NCBI GenBank assembly: GCA_026122225.1
Contig: JANEZZ010003061.1
Span: 6,007,501-6,071,500 of the forward strand
Direction of reading: 5' to 3'
Source: Heloderma charlesbogerti
Taxonomy: Eukaryota; Chordata; Lepidosauria; Squamata; Helodermatidae
Length of the DNA stretch: 64,000 nucleotides
The notes under the pieces are model-generated. The model saw only the letters and a list, made by a program, of their open reading frames with translations, did no database searches and was not told the DNA's origin. Made by a program: the position numbers and the translations under genes. Position 1 is the first letter of the stretch; every line of letters starts with the position of its first letter. This document shows, in pieces, positions 1 to 11,133 of this stretch.

Positions 1-1271
1 AAGAAGAGTTTCTATTTTAATTCTGGAAATACATTTTCTGGGTTGTATCCAACGGTGGCCTCACTCCAAAACAACACTGTACTTGTGCAAGGCAGAGCAC
101 CTACTTTTCACTTTATCCACCCAACCCACTGCAGCCCTCTGTAGCACCCTCAGAATTGCTCCTAAGAGTTGGGAGGACCCTCCAGAACAGTATGGGATAT
201 GGCAAAAAGGGCTGAAATAAATAGGAGGCATCAGCAAAAGTCGGGTGCCCTGCCTTACGCAAACAGAAGCACTTTCCACTAGAGCACATCCAACATTTGC
301 TGAAGCTATTTACCTACCCAGACATGAAGTTCATCATCTGAGGTCCTTCTCTGGGTGCCCCCGCCAAATGAAGTGAGGCAGGCGGCTACCACTGAAGGGC
401 CTTTTTGGGGGTGACACCCCCATTGTGGAGCACGCCCCTCAGAGAGGCTTACCTGGCACCTGTATTTCTGGTGCGAAGTGAGGACATTTTTATTTTTTAT
501 TCTCCCAGGCTTTTTAAAGACTGTTTTTAGTGCTTTTATTATAGTATTCTGCTGGTGGTTTTATCTTGGTTTTATCCTGGCTACTTGATTTATATTTATA
601 GCCAGATATGGCAGTATGGGGGGGTGTGTGTGTGTGTGTGTGTGTGTGAACTTGAAATTGACTCACATATATTTCGAGCTTGTAAATCCTACTAGCAGCC
701 CTGGCTTAAACTGTCCGTGGGATTAATATCCCTGATAATTATGGCGCTTTGTTTGATTTACCAGCTGCCCCTCCCTCCTGCTTATGCAGAAGGAACTCTT
801 TTAAGTCTGGTAGTTCTTCAGAAAGCAGGTCACATAAGGAAGCACAAATCTGTCTCTCAAACTACATGTCCTAGTTTAACTGCACAAGCACACTGGTGGT
901 GTTCACAAACAATGGTAACCCAGGATTTTGGTGAATCCTGGCTCACTGTGAACAAGTTGTGTGCTGGTGTACGTAACCTGTTCATTCTTGGTTTCTCCTG
1001 CTAGTGCAAGCAGCTAAAATAGGTACAAATCAAAAGTTTACTGTGACATCCATACCTGGGATTTGGGTTTGTTAAGCCCTTTACAAACTAGGATTATATT
1101 CCATGGTTTGTTCTTGGCTTAGGAAGCCTGGCTTGTTTGGGAGAGACAACCCTGGAACCTGGGTTCAGACATCACAGTAAGCTTTATTTTACTGGTTAGT
1201 TTAGCCACATGCATTAGCGGAAGGAGCCAAGTGAGAGCAGATGTGTGGTATGGTGGTGTGGATTGGGCTCA
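1..1271. other. Intergenic, upstream of MTIF3
   Basis: No gene seen. AT-rich sequence with one GT microsatellite. The segment around 1040-1180 (CATGGTTTGTTCTTGGCTTAG and mirrored pieces) looks like a decayed palindromic repeat. Confidence 0.6.
623..648. repeat. (GT)n microsatellite
   Basis: Thirteen GT units directly after a G-run. Confidence 0.95.
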
Positions 1272-1507
1272 AATTCATTTATTTATTGCATTTATACCCC
1301 GCCTTTTTTCCTTTTGCAAGGAACCCAAGGTGGCTTACATTATCCTCCTCCTCTCCATTTCATCCTCACAACAACCCTGTGAGGTAGATTGGGCTGAGTC
1401 TGTGTCTGGCCCAAAGTCACCCAGTGAGCTTCTGTGGCTGAGTGGGGACTAGAACCCAGATCTCCTGGCTCCCAGTCCAACGCTCTCACCACTACACCAC
1501 ACTGGCT
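1272..1507 (-). mobile_element. tRNA-derived SINE (CORE/MIR-like)
   Basis: Minus-strand reading: GTGTAGTGGTGAGAGCGTTG (A-box-like), GGTTCTAGTCCCC (B-box-like), then CTCACTGGGTGACTTTGGGC (CORE-like), CACAGGGTTGTTGTGAGGAT, and an end GGCGGGGTATAAATGCAATA plus AATAAAT repeats. Confidence 0.8.
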
Positions 1508-1982
1508 CAAATAGCCCCAATCCTCTGCAGTACCCTGTGACAGAGGGGGAACTGAGGAGGCAAAGATGGCCTAATAGAGGATGAGCTTTTCCTTTTATGG
1601 CAAAGCTAATAAGGAGCTGGTGAGGAGGGAATGTTCTGATCGTCCACCCAACTGGCTGCTTTTCTTTCAACATATACAGTGTTGTGCATCTTTCTCAACC
1701 ATGTGCAGAACTTCATGCGTAGTGAGATCCTGGGTGCTTCCTGATGGAGGACCTCTAGCGCTCACAATCAGAAGGCATTGCACAGCTCCACTTTTTTTTC
1801 CTTCACAGATTTTCTGAGGTACAAAGAAGGCAAAATAAGCTATGGGTAAACACAGGAGGGTTGCGAGTGGAAGATGATGACATGTGGACCCCCTCCATAA
1901 AGTGGCATGAGGCAGGGCAATTGCACATTGAAAGTCACATCTGGGGGGGGGGGATACAGAGCCAGAACAGACATTACTGCAA

Positions 1983-2103
1983 GGGTGCAATCCTATGCAT
2001 GTTTAGAGAGAAAAAAAAGCCCAACTCCCAATATTCCCCGGCCAGCTGAGGAATGCTGGGAGCTGAATTTTTTTTCTGTCTAAACATGCTTAGGACTGTG
2101 CCT
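1983..2103. mobile_element. Palindromic MITE, family B, copy 1
   Basis: Starts GGGTGCAATCCTATGCATG and ends with its diverged inverse. It has the same layout as the copies at 2276, 29960 and 49184: about 130 bp folding into one hairpin around CCCAGCATTCC-type sequence. Confidence 0.7.
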
Positions 2104-2275
2104 AAAATGTGTTTCTGGGACCTACAGCTTAATTTTGTTTTTCGTTTCCACTCCAAAGTAGGCACAAGGGGCCTGCTCTGGAGTTGGGGGAGGGGCAGGG
2201 GGCCTTTTAAGTTCCGTATTGGTGTCTACTCTAAAGTAAAAAATGAAAAGCCATAGGTGCTAGACACACATTTAT

Positions 2276-2412
2276 GGCACAATCCTTTGCATGTTTAGAC
2301 AGAAAGAAGTCCTACAATTCCCACCATGCCCCAGCCAGCCATGCTCGCTGGCGCATGCTGGGAGCTGTGGGGCTCCCCCCCCCCCGATCTAAACATGCAT
2401 AGGATTGCGCCT
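2276..2412. mobile_element. Palindromic MITE, family B, copy 2
   Basis: GGCACAATCCTTTGCATG on the left, CATGCATAGGATTGCGCC on the right, ending at the edge of the MTIF3 CpG island. An internal C-run interrupts pairing. Confidence 0.7.
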
Positions 2413-2930
2413 TGAAAGTCACGTCTGTTGCGGGCCGGAGCGTTGCGCCAGGCTCTCCCCTCGCAGCAAATTAAGGACGCGCTTTGGGGTACATTCATAC
2501 GCACGACGGAGCAAGGAGCGCGCCTGCGAGTTGCCCGTACAGCTCCAGCTCTACGCGCGCCCAGGCAGCGCACGGAGAGAGGCGCGTCCCGGGAGCCCCC
2601 GCGCACCCCCACAGCCGCTCCTGGAGGCCTCGGCCAGCCGCCCACATAATCAGCCAGGAAGGCGCGGGGGGTCGGGAAGGCCTGTCCCCGCCCCGCTTCC
2701 TCCGCGAGCGCCTCCTCTTCCTCTCCGACCGAGAGCCGTCTTCCTCCCTCCGTCCCTCGGCAGTGAGGCCGCCCGGGCAGGTAAGCTGAAGATCTGCCTT
2801 GCAGAGGCTTCACCGCCTCTCCCCGCTTTGACAGGCGGCAGTCTGAAGGGGCGACCCTGCCTCTCGGAGCTCGGAGGCAGGGCTCGAGGCCGACCCTTCC
2901 ATTCAGCGGTAGCCCGCGCTTGGATCTGAG
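2405..2930 (+). promoter_or_regulatory. MTIF3: CpG island, probable MTIF3 promoter and first non-coding exon
   Basis: A GC- and CpG-dense block stands out from AT-rich surroundings about 3 kb upstream of the first coding exon. It contains a strong donor, CAG|GTAAGC, with exon end at 2780, suitable for a 5'-UTR exon spliced to 5771. The start site cannot be fixed from sequence. Open frames across this block on both strands reflect high GC, not coding. Confidence 0.65.
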
Positions 2931-3415
2931 ATGTATCAGGAGGGCACCTCTGAGAGCGTGCAGAGTGCCTGAACCATAATTACACCCAAGCCCAGTATAC
3001 CTGGGTGTGAGGGCGAAGGGCTTCCAAGCTCGAGCACTTCTCCTTTGAAAAAGAAAAAAGGCCCCAGCAGCCTGCGTGTGGGTTGCATGTAAGAAATGCA
3101 AAGCTTTCTGCTACACAGAGGATGTCACTAATCGGTTTTACGTAACCATGCATTTATAAAAATGCACAAATTTCCAGTCCACATCACTGGTCCATATAGT
3201 GAAATGCATACGTTTGCAATCACCATATATAACGATTTGCATTGGGGTTGCGTGCTAATTCCTACCTACGGAACCCTAGCGCCTGGAGGTCACCATTTCA
3301 CAGTAATGTCGCTCTTGGCAATTCAGATTGGGAAGAACAGGAGTCTGGGGGACTCTGCTCCACCCTAATGAGGTGGAACTAGTGATTAGATCTCAATAGG
3401 AACATAGATTGTGGG

Positions 3416-3586
3416 CAGTGCAGGCTGGTGGCTCTGATGGTGGGGCAGTGAATCCAGTCCGTCAGAACTCTAAAGGAGCTATCCAAGGTGCAAAGCTTCA
3501 CATCACGGATAGTGCCTTTGGAGTTCTGACTGAAAGCTGGCGTGGATTCACCACCCCACAGACATCGGAGCCACCAGCTTCCACGG
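3416..3586. mobile_element. hAT-like MITE, family A, copy 1
   Basis: Inverted ends CAGTGCAGGCTGGTGGCTC and GAGCCACCAGCTTCCACGG. Exact 8-bp flanks ATTGTGGG (3408-3415 and 3587-3594). The interior is self-complementary (TCAGAACTCTAAAGGAGCTA against its inverse near 3510-3535). Confidence 0.85.
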
Positions 3587-4361
3587 ATTGTGGGCGCTTC
3601 AAGACAAACCTTTTAGCATGCAATTGTCCTGCCCGTGGAATTTCACATGGGATCCAGACGAGGCCATCTTCCACTTGTAACCCTCCTGCATTTTTCCATA
3701 AAATTATGCTAAGGAGGAAAAGACGGAATAGCTGCCTTTCGATCATTAGCATTAGGCGGCTTCCATCTGGAAACATCTTGTGTGTGTATATATCTTTAGC
3801 TCAGACTTGTAAATGGACAGCTTTCATGGTCACTTGTGGAGAATAAAAATCACCTCTGTGACTAGGTGAGGAATCTTTGGGATTAAAAAAAATAGCCCAC
3901 AAAACACAAATTTGTGTTATCTTTTGTGGACGTATTTGCAAGGCTGCATTTGATTAGATTATCAGACCACTTTACCCCACTCTCCAAAAAGTCTCCCAGA
4001 AAGGCTTACAAAGATCAATATAAGACAGGCCCTGCCCTCAAGCTTACACTCTAAAAGACAGGACACAAAAGGGAAAGGGACTAAGAGGGAGAAGGAAAAA
4101 AAGGTGTATCAAAGTTCTTATGGGTGTTCTTTCTGGCAGGGAAGGGTGAAATAAGCTCCCTGAAGCTGTTCCTTCTCTGGCCAATGTATATACAGATAAT
4201 TGTGCACACGGTGCTACCACCAATATAACTTTTGCACTTTCAAGTTCATAGAAAGCAGTGATCTGACCTCACTAATTGCGGTGATTTATTACACTCAATT
4301 GGATGTACCTTTTCCCTTTGTTGTCATCTTCAAAAGCTAGAGGTGTTTGCCCTTTAGAACA

Positions 4362-4625
4362 GGGGTGGGGAACTCTTGGCCCTCTGGATGTTGTTGGACT
4401 ACAACTCCCATCAGCCCTGATTGGCTATGATGGCTGCTGGGATGGATGAGTCTTAACACCTCTAGGACCACAGACTTTAGAACAGCTGTACCCAACTTGG
4501 TACATTCTAGATGTTTTGGACTACAACTCCCAGCTTTCCTGACCATTGGCTATGGTGGCTGGGGTTGATGGTTGCTGAAGTCAAAAATATCTGAGGGGCA
4601 TCAGGTTGGGGAAGCCTGCTTTAGA
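4362..4625. repeat. Palindromic repeat family C, two adjacent copies
   Basis: Units with TGGACTACAACTCCCATCAG, a GGCTATGATGGCTG middle and an AGGTTGGGGAAGCCTGC-type end. Other copies lie at about 10000-10115, 34008-34112, 39525-39640 and 47295-47410. Non-coding dispersed repeat; superfamily not determined. Confidence 0.6.
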
Positions 4626-4720
4626 AGATGTGTAAGCATTTGGGCCTAAGAACATTAGAACTGCTTCCTTGTATCAGACCAAAAGTCCAACTCTGTCTCC
4701 AAGGGTAGCCAGCCTGGGGA

Positions 4721-4786
4721 GCTCATGAGGGAGACATCCATCGCCTATTGCTTGCTCATGAGGGAGATATCCATTGCCTATTGCTT
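4721..4786 (+). repeat. 33-bp tandem duplication
   Basis: Two adjacent units start GCTCATGAGGGAGA and end CCTATTGCTT, differing at two positions. Confidence 0.85.
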
Positions 4787-5771
4787 GCCTCCAGAATTCA
4801 GTAGTCACAGGGGTACTCCAAACATGATTCCCCTCTTAGCAATTTGGCTAATAGCGACTGATTCATCAAGCCTCTACATGCAGTCGGCCTCCACAGTTCC
4901 AGTATTTAAAAAGGCTTTGCAAATGCATTCATTTCAAATGGCCTTTGATGTGTTTGGTAATGCTTGTGTTACTGATGTGCTGTGGATCTGCAAATCGCTT
5001 TTTAAAATATTGGCTGAACTTTAAAAAAAAATTGTATTTTTGAATGTAAAATTTGTTGTGTTTTACTTTTAATATGATCTTCATCCCCCCTCCCCCCGTG
5101 GAACACATCTGGCAAATAGAGATGCATGGGGGGCGGGGTCAGAAATATGAAGTTTTGCAAATGTTTGAAAAATGGATAAAGGCATTGGACCACACTCCTT
5201 TTTCCTGGGAATATTGCATCACACATGACAACACAGAATGGTTTGAGTGCATGTATAGTCTCAGAGCTAATTGTCTTTACAGAGCATCAGTCCCTCCCAT
5301 CTCATCATGCTCTCTCATTGTTATAAACGGTGCAGGCATCTCAAATATATACATATAAACTATACCTCATCTGCAGATTGCATTGTCACTAATAATTTGT
5401 GCTGCATCGGCACCTAGAACATTAGGCAAATATGACATTCACACAACTAATTTAATTGTATTAAAGAAGAAAGTCCTTTGGCTCTGCATGTTCAATCAAA
5501 ATTGCATTTTAATATGTGGAAGTTTGACATGTCTTCCTTACTAAAGGTTTCCTGTGTACTGACCACTTACAACTTTTTATTTATACCTTTTTATATATTT
5601 ACCAAATAAAACTTTGAAGAACATAACCTTGCGCACATTAAAATATAAATTCATAAATGTGAAGAAAGGGCAAGTGAAAGCAAGCAACCGTGATTGTTTT
5701 CTTTAAGTATCTTCTTGCTTGCGTTTATTCTGAACTGTCATTCTTTCACCACTTTTTCCAATATCCCCAGG

Positions 5772-6252
5772 ATGGCTACCTTGTGCCTAAAGAAACTACT
5801 GGATCAGGCCGGAAGGAAGGAAGCAAACTACATCACTAGATATTTTGCCAGTTACTTGGTGCGACCGCTGAAAAGGACAACGCTGTCTCATACTTGGATA
5901 ACAAGAGAGCGTGCTAAAAAAGGACTTCTTGTCCCCGCACAAGCTTTTGTTACAGATGAAGGTGCTGAGGAGAAACTAACAGCAAAGAAAAAAAATCCCA
6001 ATGCCAAAAAAACCATCGAAAGCGTCGGGAGAAAAATTCCACATCGCATTATTCAGCTGATTGATGAGAATGGTAAGAATGAGGGGACAATGCACAGATC
6101 TGATGTGATTCGAATCCTGGATGAGAGAGGGTTGAAGCTTGTTCTGCTGACCGAGAAGGCAGACCCTCCGGTGTACAGACTAATGTCGGGGCAGCAGATT
6201 AATGAAGAACGCCTGAAACTTAGAGAACAGAAGAAAGCTGGCTCCAGAAGTG
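5772..6252 (+). CDS. MTIF3: MTIF3 first coding exon
   Basis: The acceptor CCCCAG ends at 5770, and one untranslated base precedes the ATG at 5772. The donor is G|GTACGTAAG at 6253. The exon carries 160 codons plus one base and encodes the targeting region and the whole IF3 N domain. Confidence 0.93.
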
Positions 6253-9200
6253 GTACGTAAGGTGCTTGTTAAAGATTCTGAGAGCTCTTTCAAAAACCAG
6301 TTGAGCTGCATTCTTCCAGGGGGGCAGGGGTGGGGGAATACAGTTGTTGACTGCCACTTTACCTTTTGGTCACAGCACCAGAAGAGAACTCTAGTTACAT
6401 AAAAAGCAACTACATGCCTAGAGATCCGTAACCATTCTAATTGACTATTAGAGTGGAAGTTGGCAGATTTGAATGTGTATTCCATGATTCTGTCAAGACA
6501 CAGAACAATCTCCTGATAGTTTTTTAAAATGCAGATTTCTAGCTCTCATGACTTGAGTACTTTAGAGAGCGATCCTATGGTCCCTAGGCAGTGTCCCAGG
6601 GCAAAACCTTTCTGAGATCTTAAGGCAAAGCTCCAACCGCAGAGGGTTTTTTCTGCTGGCAGAGCCCCCGCCTGGCTGATCCCGGTCATTGTGGTTTCCG
6701 CAGTGGCTCACTCTACAAGGTTGGAAAATGGGTGTGGCAGGGGCATGCTGGTAGGGAGCAATCAAGGACCCAAGGAATCCCAAGCTCCCAAACATACCGC
6801 CAACTCAGCTAACTGGAGGACAGCGAAGTCAAACTGCCTCCGTTGTTACTGCTACCCTCCCAGCAAAAGCCCATTAGAGCTTTGGTCCTCTGAGATCGGG
6901 GTGTTCTCTTAGGGGTTCCTTGTCTTTAAGATTGCACTGTTAGTTTGCATTTGCAAAAAACGGAGGGGAGCGGCTGAGTAGATTTTCCTGGAAGTACCAG
7001 TAGGGAGTAGGTTTTGGTGTCCTGATGTTGTTAAGCAAACATACAAGCTTTCATAAATTAGGTCATAGTATTTTGGATTTCCTTAATCGAAATTGATTTA
7101 TTTTAAAGTTTGTATTAGATTACCGAGGCATCCTAGCTGCTCACCATTTCCAGATGCAGTCATATGTGCCGTAATGGTTTAGGAATAGGCAAGAGTGGTA
7201 AAAAACAAACAAACCCAGCCACTCTATATGCCAGTACTACAGTGCTGCAAAAGCATTTGGGATTCGGGGAGGGAGTGGGCAAAGGAGTAGGGAAACAAAC
7301 AACCTAGGGAATGGGAAAACAAACCACGGTTTGTTCAACTGTCTGCCAAACAAACCCTATGTTAAATACACCATGTTATGTGTGAACTGGACCAGTAGCT
7401 ACAGTCGAGAAATTCTGCAGGAAATGTGAATGCAATTCTATGTCCACAAAAGCCATAAGGGCTGGAAAATCCACTTCAAATTATTAGAGTGGCTCAGTAG
7501 AAAATCAAATTTAACTTTTGTCATCCAGTTAGAACTTTTAGTTAACCCAGATGATAAGCCAAAACAGAATCCTGCCCGTTTTACCATTTTGATCAAAGCA
7601 TTAAATAGCTCACTACTTCTCAAATGTTTGAGGTGATTATCCTCTCCCAGAGGAGCAGTTACATGTATCTGTACACAGTAATGCCTCTTACAGCTTAACA
7701 ATGTTCATTAAATACAAATAAGAATGTGTTCAGACTTCTTGAAAGCTTTGTGCTCATCGTTCATTAATGCTGCTGAAAGCTGTTGGCATTCAGATCACTG
7801 CTTCACTGCTGGTCCTGCTTCAAAAAGTGGCTATTAAGAATCTTTAAAAAAAAAAAGGTGAATGGGTAGTGTTTACACATTTACAAAAGAAGAGGATGTT
7901 TACCAAGCTGGACTCTCGTAAATGCATAATACTTTTGTAAATGCATAAACATAAGTCATTCGGTACATGTTATAGTAGGATACAGCGTAGCCTGTTCTGC
8001 CGAAGATGCTGGTTTAGGGAGTTACATACCTGGATAGCTTGTTGTGGCTGTTCTTCTGCCCAAGTTGAGCCACTCCACAACACTGCACCTTATGACAAAT
8101 AACTGCCCACCTTTTCCACATTCTGTACTCACACTAACTAAAGTAAATAAAAAACAGGTAGCTGCAGCAGTCCTTTCAGCTTTTTCAGATCTGGGATCTA
8201 CTGTTAATTTATTTTTTGCTCTTTGCCAGCAAGATAAGCCTTTCCTTCACTCTGTCTTACCATTTTATTCAAATAAATAGTGGTGGGGCTATTAATGTGA
8301 CCGGGGGGGGGGGAGGTCATGATCCACCACCAGTGCAGTAGCACACAAGGACATGTAGAGTGCAGTCCCGTATGTGTTGACTCAGATGTAAGCCCCACTG
8401 AATTCTAGGATGGAAGCCTAGAATAGTTTTAGACCTAACCAAGTTCCACTGTGTGGCAAACATCCAAGTAACACAGACATCTTCCACAGGCTGGATATTG
8501 CCAAAGAGAGTTTTTTTGGCACAGAATATGGTGTCAAGCTCTGTCTGTAATTTTAATTTTTGGTCACTAGTTAGAGTTGTGGCTTGCACAAGATTGCTCA
8601 GGGTACAGAGAAGCAAAGACATGCTAAGACAGAAGCAAAAAGGACAGTTTTGATTCTTTCCTGTTCTGGCCAAAAAGGATGTAACCACACTGAGACAGGG
8701 ACTGCACTGACAGTGGGCTGGTTCACACGATCATGGCAGCCCACCATGGCTTATTTAAGCCATGGTGGGTTGCAGCGTGTGCTGGGCGCACTTTAGAATA
8801 TTCAAGCCACAGCGAGCAGTCGCTGTGGCTTGTGTCGTGCAAACCCAGTATTACCATGAAAGCGGTTCTCATTTCTCAAACATGGACAGGGTGTTACCCT
8901 ATCTCTTCATCTGTTGTCATGAAATAAGCTTGGTATTGATAATTGTAGTGGCAACCAACTGAAATGCCAGCAATGCCAATGAAAGTACTCTACTTTCTTA
9001 GTTCCAGCATGCTTCTCTCTAACTAGAACCTGTTGCAGAAGGCACAATTCTATCTTGAACTAGACAAGGACCTTCCTTATCGTTTCAATAGATTCAGATC
9101 CCCTTTTCACTTGTAAGTCATGCTCTGAAAGAATAAAAGTGTGCCTTCCACCGGTTTATAAGCCACATAAAGATATGACTCAGGACCAAGCGGGAGGCAC

Positions 9201-10820
9201 TTATCTGCACACTCTGCTAGTAAACTTGCTTCATGTAAGGAGAGAAGAAGGTTTCAAAATTTCTTGTCCTTTAGAAGGGCATTGAGGATGGAGAATCTCC
9301 GAAATAAGCAGCAAATTATGGGTTGAATCCAACCCTTCTGCAGGTGGACATCCGCTCACCAAATGGACTTCTCCTCCCCCCTAGAGCCCCCCCGATGTCT
9401 CCTCTGGAGGGTCCCGCAACCCTCCAGATCAGATTTAGGGTGGGGGAGGTATATCCTTTCTGCCAGCGGTTCCCTCGCTCTAGCAGAATGACATAACTAG
9501 ATACAGCTGTATGATATTTTCTCACCGTGGTGCCATTCCCAAGCACGCATATTTAAGAATGGAATGAAGCCAGTCTGGGATAGAACAAGGCTTACAGACC
9601 CATTTGTATTTTAATAGGACCTGTTCATCAGAAGGAGATAACGTTTTCCACAGTGATTGCGCAGCACGATTTAGATACAAAGATAAAACAAATTCAGCAG
9701 TGGATTGACAAAAAGCATCATGTCAGGATTACACTGCAGCAAAGGAGGGAGACCGATGGACCAGAAAAGTTGGTAAGATGATAAAAAGGTTTTAAAACGT
9801 AGATGTCCCGTATGAATATGAATTGTTCTTTAGTACCACTCAGTTTCAGTCAACTATAAAGACCAATTTGGGGGCATCTTACTTTTGGTCATGAGATTGG
9901 AAATAACTAGTTCCCTCCTGCGTATGAATATAATTAGTGAAGTACTTTTATTTAAAGCGTGTCTAATGCCAATGTTAGAACTATTTGCCAACCTTCCCCA
10001 ATTTGTTGCCCTCCAGGTATCCTGGAATGCAAATCACATTGGCCATGCTAGCTGAGAATTCTGGGAGTTGCAGTTCAACACATCTGCAGGGCAACAGGTT
10101 GAGGGAAGTCTGCTTTATGCTGTCCCATTCACTGTTTTAAACTTTGGCTACAACCTCTGCAACATTAAACCCCACTTACATTGGGGATAACATATACTAA
10201 CTTGGGATCTATCAGCACTTCAGATACTAGAGGTCAGAAACTGGAGATATCCGAGCCAAAGCCAGCCTACTGAGAGTGAAGTGGCATCTGTAGTAGTAGG
10301 ATTTGCCAGAAAGATATGATGTAAAAATGGAGTAATGGGAAAGCCCCTAACTAACTTGCCTAGAAAGGCACTGCAGTTATTCACAAAGTATACATCCCTG
10401 TCTAAGCCATCAGATCTAAATTATCCAATACTTAAACTGTTTGAATTTCAGCTTCTTATCCTTCAGTATTTATTACACATTGATTTAGAAGGTTCTGTAA
10501 CAATATCCTTTGCCTGACTGGTCAGACTTTTCAATCAAATCTTTTCACTAAACCTAAAAAGACTCAAGTAATACATTCATAATAATGCCAGTCTATCTTC
10601 TTATTTTTAGCTAGCATTATTTGGTCAGATTTTGGATACAATGCCTGAGAAAGCTACTTACCTCTCCCAGCCCCGCATTGTTAAAGAAGGAAGAAGTACG
10701 TGTGTGTTGAGACACATGTCAGACAAAGAAATCCAGGCGTACAAGACGAAGGAGAAAAACAAAGAAGTTCATAAGGGCAATGAGAAGGACACTGTCGACT
10801 CGGATGCTCTCAAGCAGTGA
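5772..10820 (+). CDS. MTIF3: MTIF3, mitochondrial translation initiation factor 3 (three coding exons)
   Basis: Join 5772-6252, 9618-9772, 10611-10820; 846 nt, 281 aa, close to the roughly 280 aa of mammalian MTIF3. The factor binds the mitochondrial small ribosomal subunit, keeps subunits apart and helps place initiator tRNA on the start codon in the matrix. The first 50 residues are rich in Arg/Lys and poor in acidic residues, as in a mitochondrial targeting sequence. Residues about 85-155 form the IF3 N domain, including the LIDENGKN motif; residues about 161-255 form the IF3 C domain, including VIAQHDLDTKIKQIQQWI. A charged tail follows. The start chosen is the first ATG after an acceptor at 5769-5770; the open frame upstream of it is intron. 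Exon phases agree throughout and no lesion is seen. GTF3A lies tail to tail downstream. Recognition by family knowledge; exon joins by inspection. Confidence 0.95.
6253..9617 (+). other. MTIF3: MTIF3 intron 2
   Basis: No other gene seen. It contains MITE-like palindromes (about 6560-6900 and 8715-8850) and a decayed CAAACAAACC-rich palindrome near 7300-7390. Confidence 0.75.
8740..8832. repeat. Two neighbouring perfect hairpins
   Basis: 8740-8753 pairs exactly with 8756-8769 (CCCACCATGGCTTA, 2-nt spacer). 8803-8815 pairs exactly with 8820-8832 (CAAGCCACAGCGA, 4-nt loop). Both lie inside a probable MITE within MTIF3 intron 2. Confidence 0.7.
9618..9772 (+). CDS. MTIF3: MTIF3 second coding exon
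   Basis: The acceptor TTTTAATAG ends at 9617 and the donor GTAAGATG starts at 9773. The exon is 155 nt: two bases complete a Gly codon and 51 codons follow. It encodes the start of the IF3 C domain (KEITFSTVIAQHDLDTK). The phase matches both neighbouring exons. Confidence 0.93.
10469..10474 (-). other. GTF3A: Candidate GTF3A poly(A) signal (AATAAA on minus strand)
   Basis: TTTATT on the plus strand about 500 bp past the GTF3A stop. I saw no canonical AATAAA or ATTAAA nearer. If used, the GTF3A 3' UTR would run antisense through the last MTIF3 coding exon. A weaker non-canonical signal nearer the stop is possible. Confidence 0.35.
10611..10820 (+). CDS. MTIF3: MTIF3 last coding exon
   Basis: The acceptor TTATTTTTAG ends at 10610; 69 sense codons follow, then TGA at 10818-10820. 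The exon encodes the end of the IF3 C domain (ALFGQILDTMPEKATYL) and a Lys/Glu-rich tail. The frame is continuous with exon 2 in phase 0. Confidence 0.93.
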   Translation, partial: LALFGQILDTMPEKATYLSQPRIVKEGRSTCVLRHMSDKEIQAYKTKEKNKEVHKGNEKDTVDSDALKQ

Positions 10821-10974
10821 TTTTTTTAAAGCACAAAATGGAAAAATAATTTGAATTTGCTTTGATGCCTCTCCAGTTTTCTGTACAGACCCCATAAACT
10901 TGCCAATAATAGTCATCTTATAAAACTACTTTCAGCTTCTTGTGCATGACACTGTCATGAAGGCTCATCTGAAA

Positions 10975-11133
10975 CTAGTCGAGGTGTAGTGTTTCCACAG
11001 CCAGCAGCGTGCTGTCCATTGCAGGCGTGGCCAGAGTTTCATCCACCGGCGATACCTTTCTTCGTTCTGCTTTAGGTGGGATGAATCCACTGAGGCGAGA
11101 GGCCATGCTCCGCTTAGGACGTGGTTTTTTGGC
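10975..11133 (-). CDS. GTF3A: GTF3A coding exon 9 and stop
   Basis: The acceptor TTTTTTCCTAAG precedes 11133. 52 codons then TAG at 10977-10975. Encodes the basic C-terminal region with the TFIIIA-conserved [14 protein letters not shown] block. The MTIF3 stop is 154 bp away on the other strand. Confidence 0.94.
   Translation of the reverse strand, partial: AKKPRPKRSMASRLSGFIPPKAERRKVSPVDETLATPAMDSTLLAVETLHLD

Larger units (their letters stand above)
2781..5770 (+). other. MTIF3: MTIF3 intron 1 (inferred)
   Basis: Between the donor at 2781 and the acceptor at 5769-5770. It holds MITE A copy 1, two copies of repeat C, the 33-bp duplication and otherwise unremarkable AT-rich sequence. A further untranslated exon cannot be excluded. 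Confidence 0.55.

Noticed and set aside
2295..3101. 268-codon minus-strand frame over the CpG island
   Set aside because: Product is Arg/Pro/Gly-rich with no domain; overlapping open frames exist on the other strand, as expected from high GC.
5694..5771. Upstream extension of the MTIF3 coding exon with a hydrophobic N-terminus
   Set aside because: It crosses a good acceptor (CCCCAG at 5770); the hydrophobic residues are translated polypyrimidine tract.
8317..8688. 123-codon minus-strand frame in MTIF3 intron 2
   Set aside because: No domain, runs through repeat-like sequence, not supported by splice sites.
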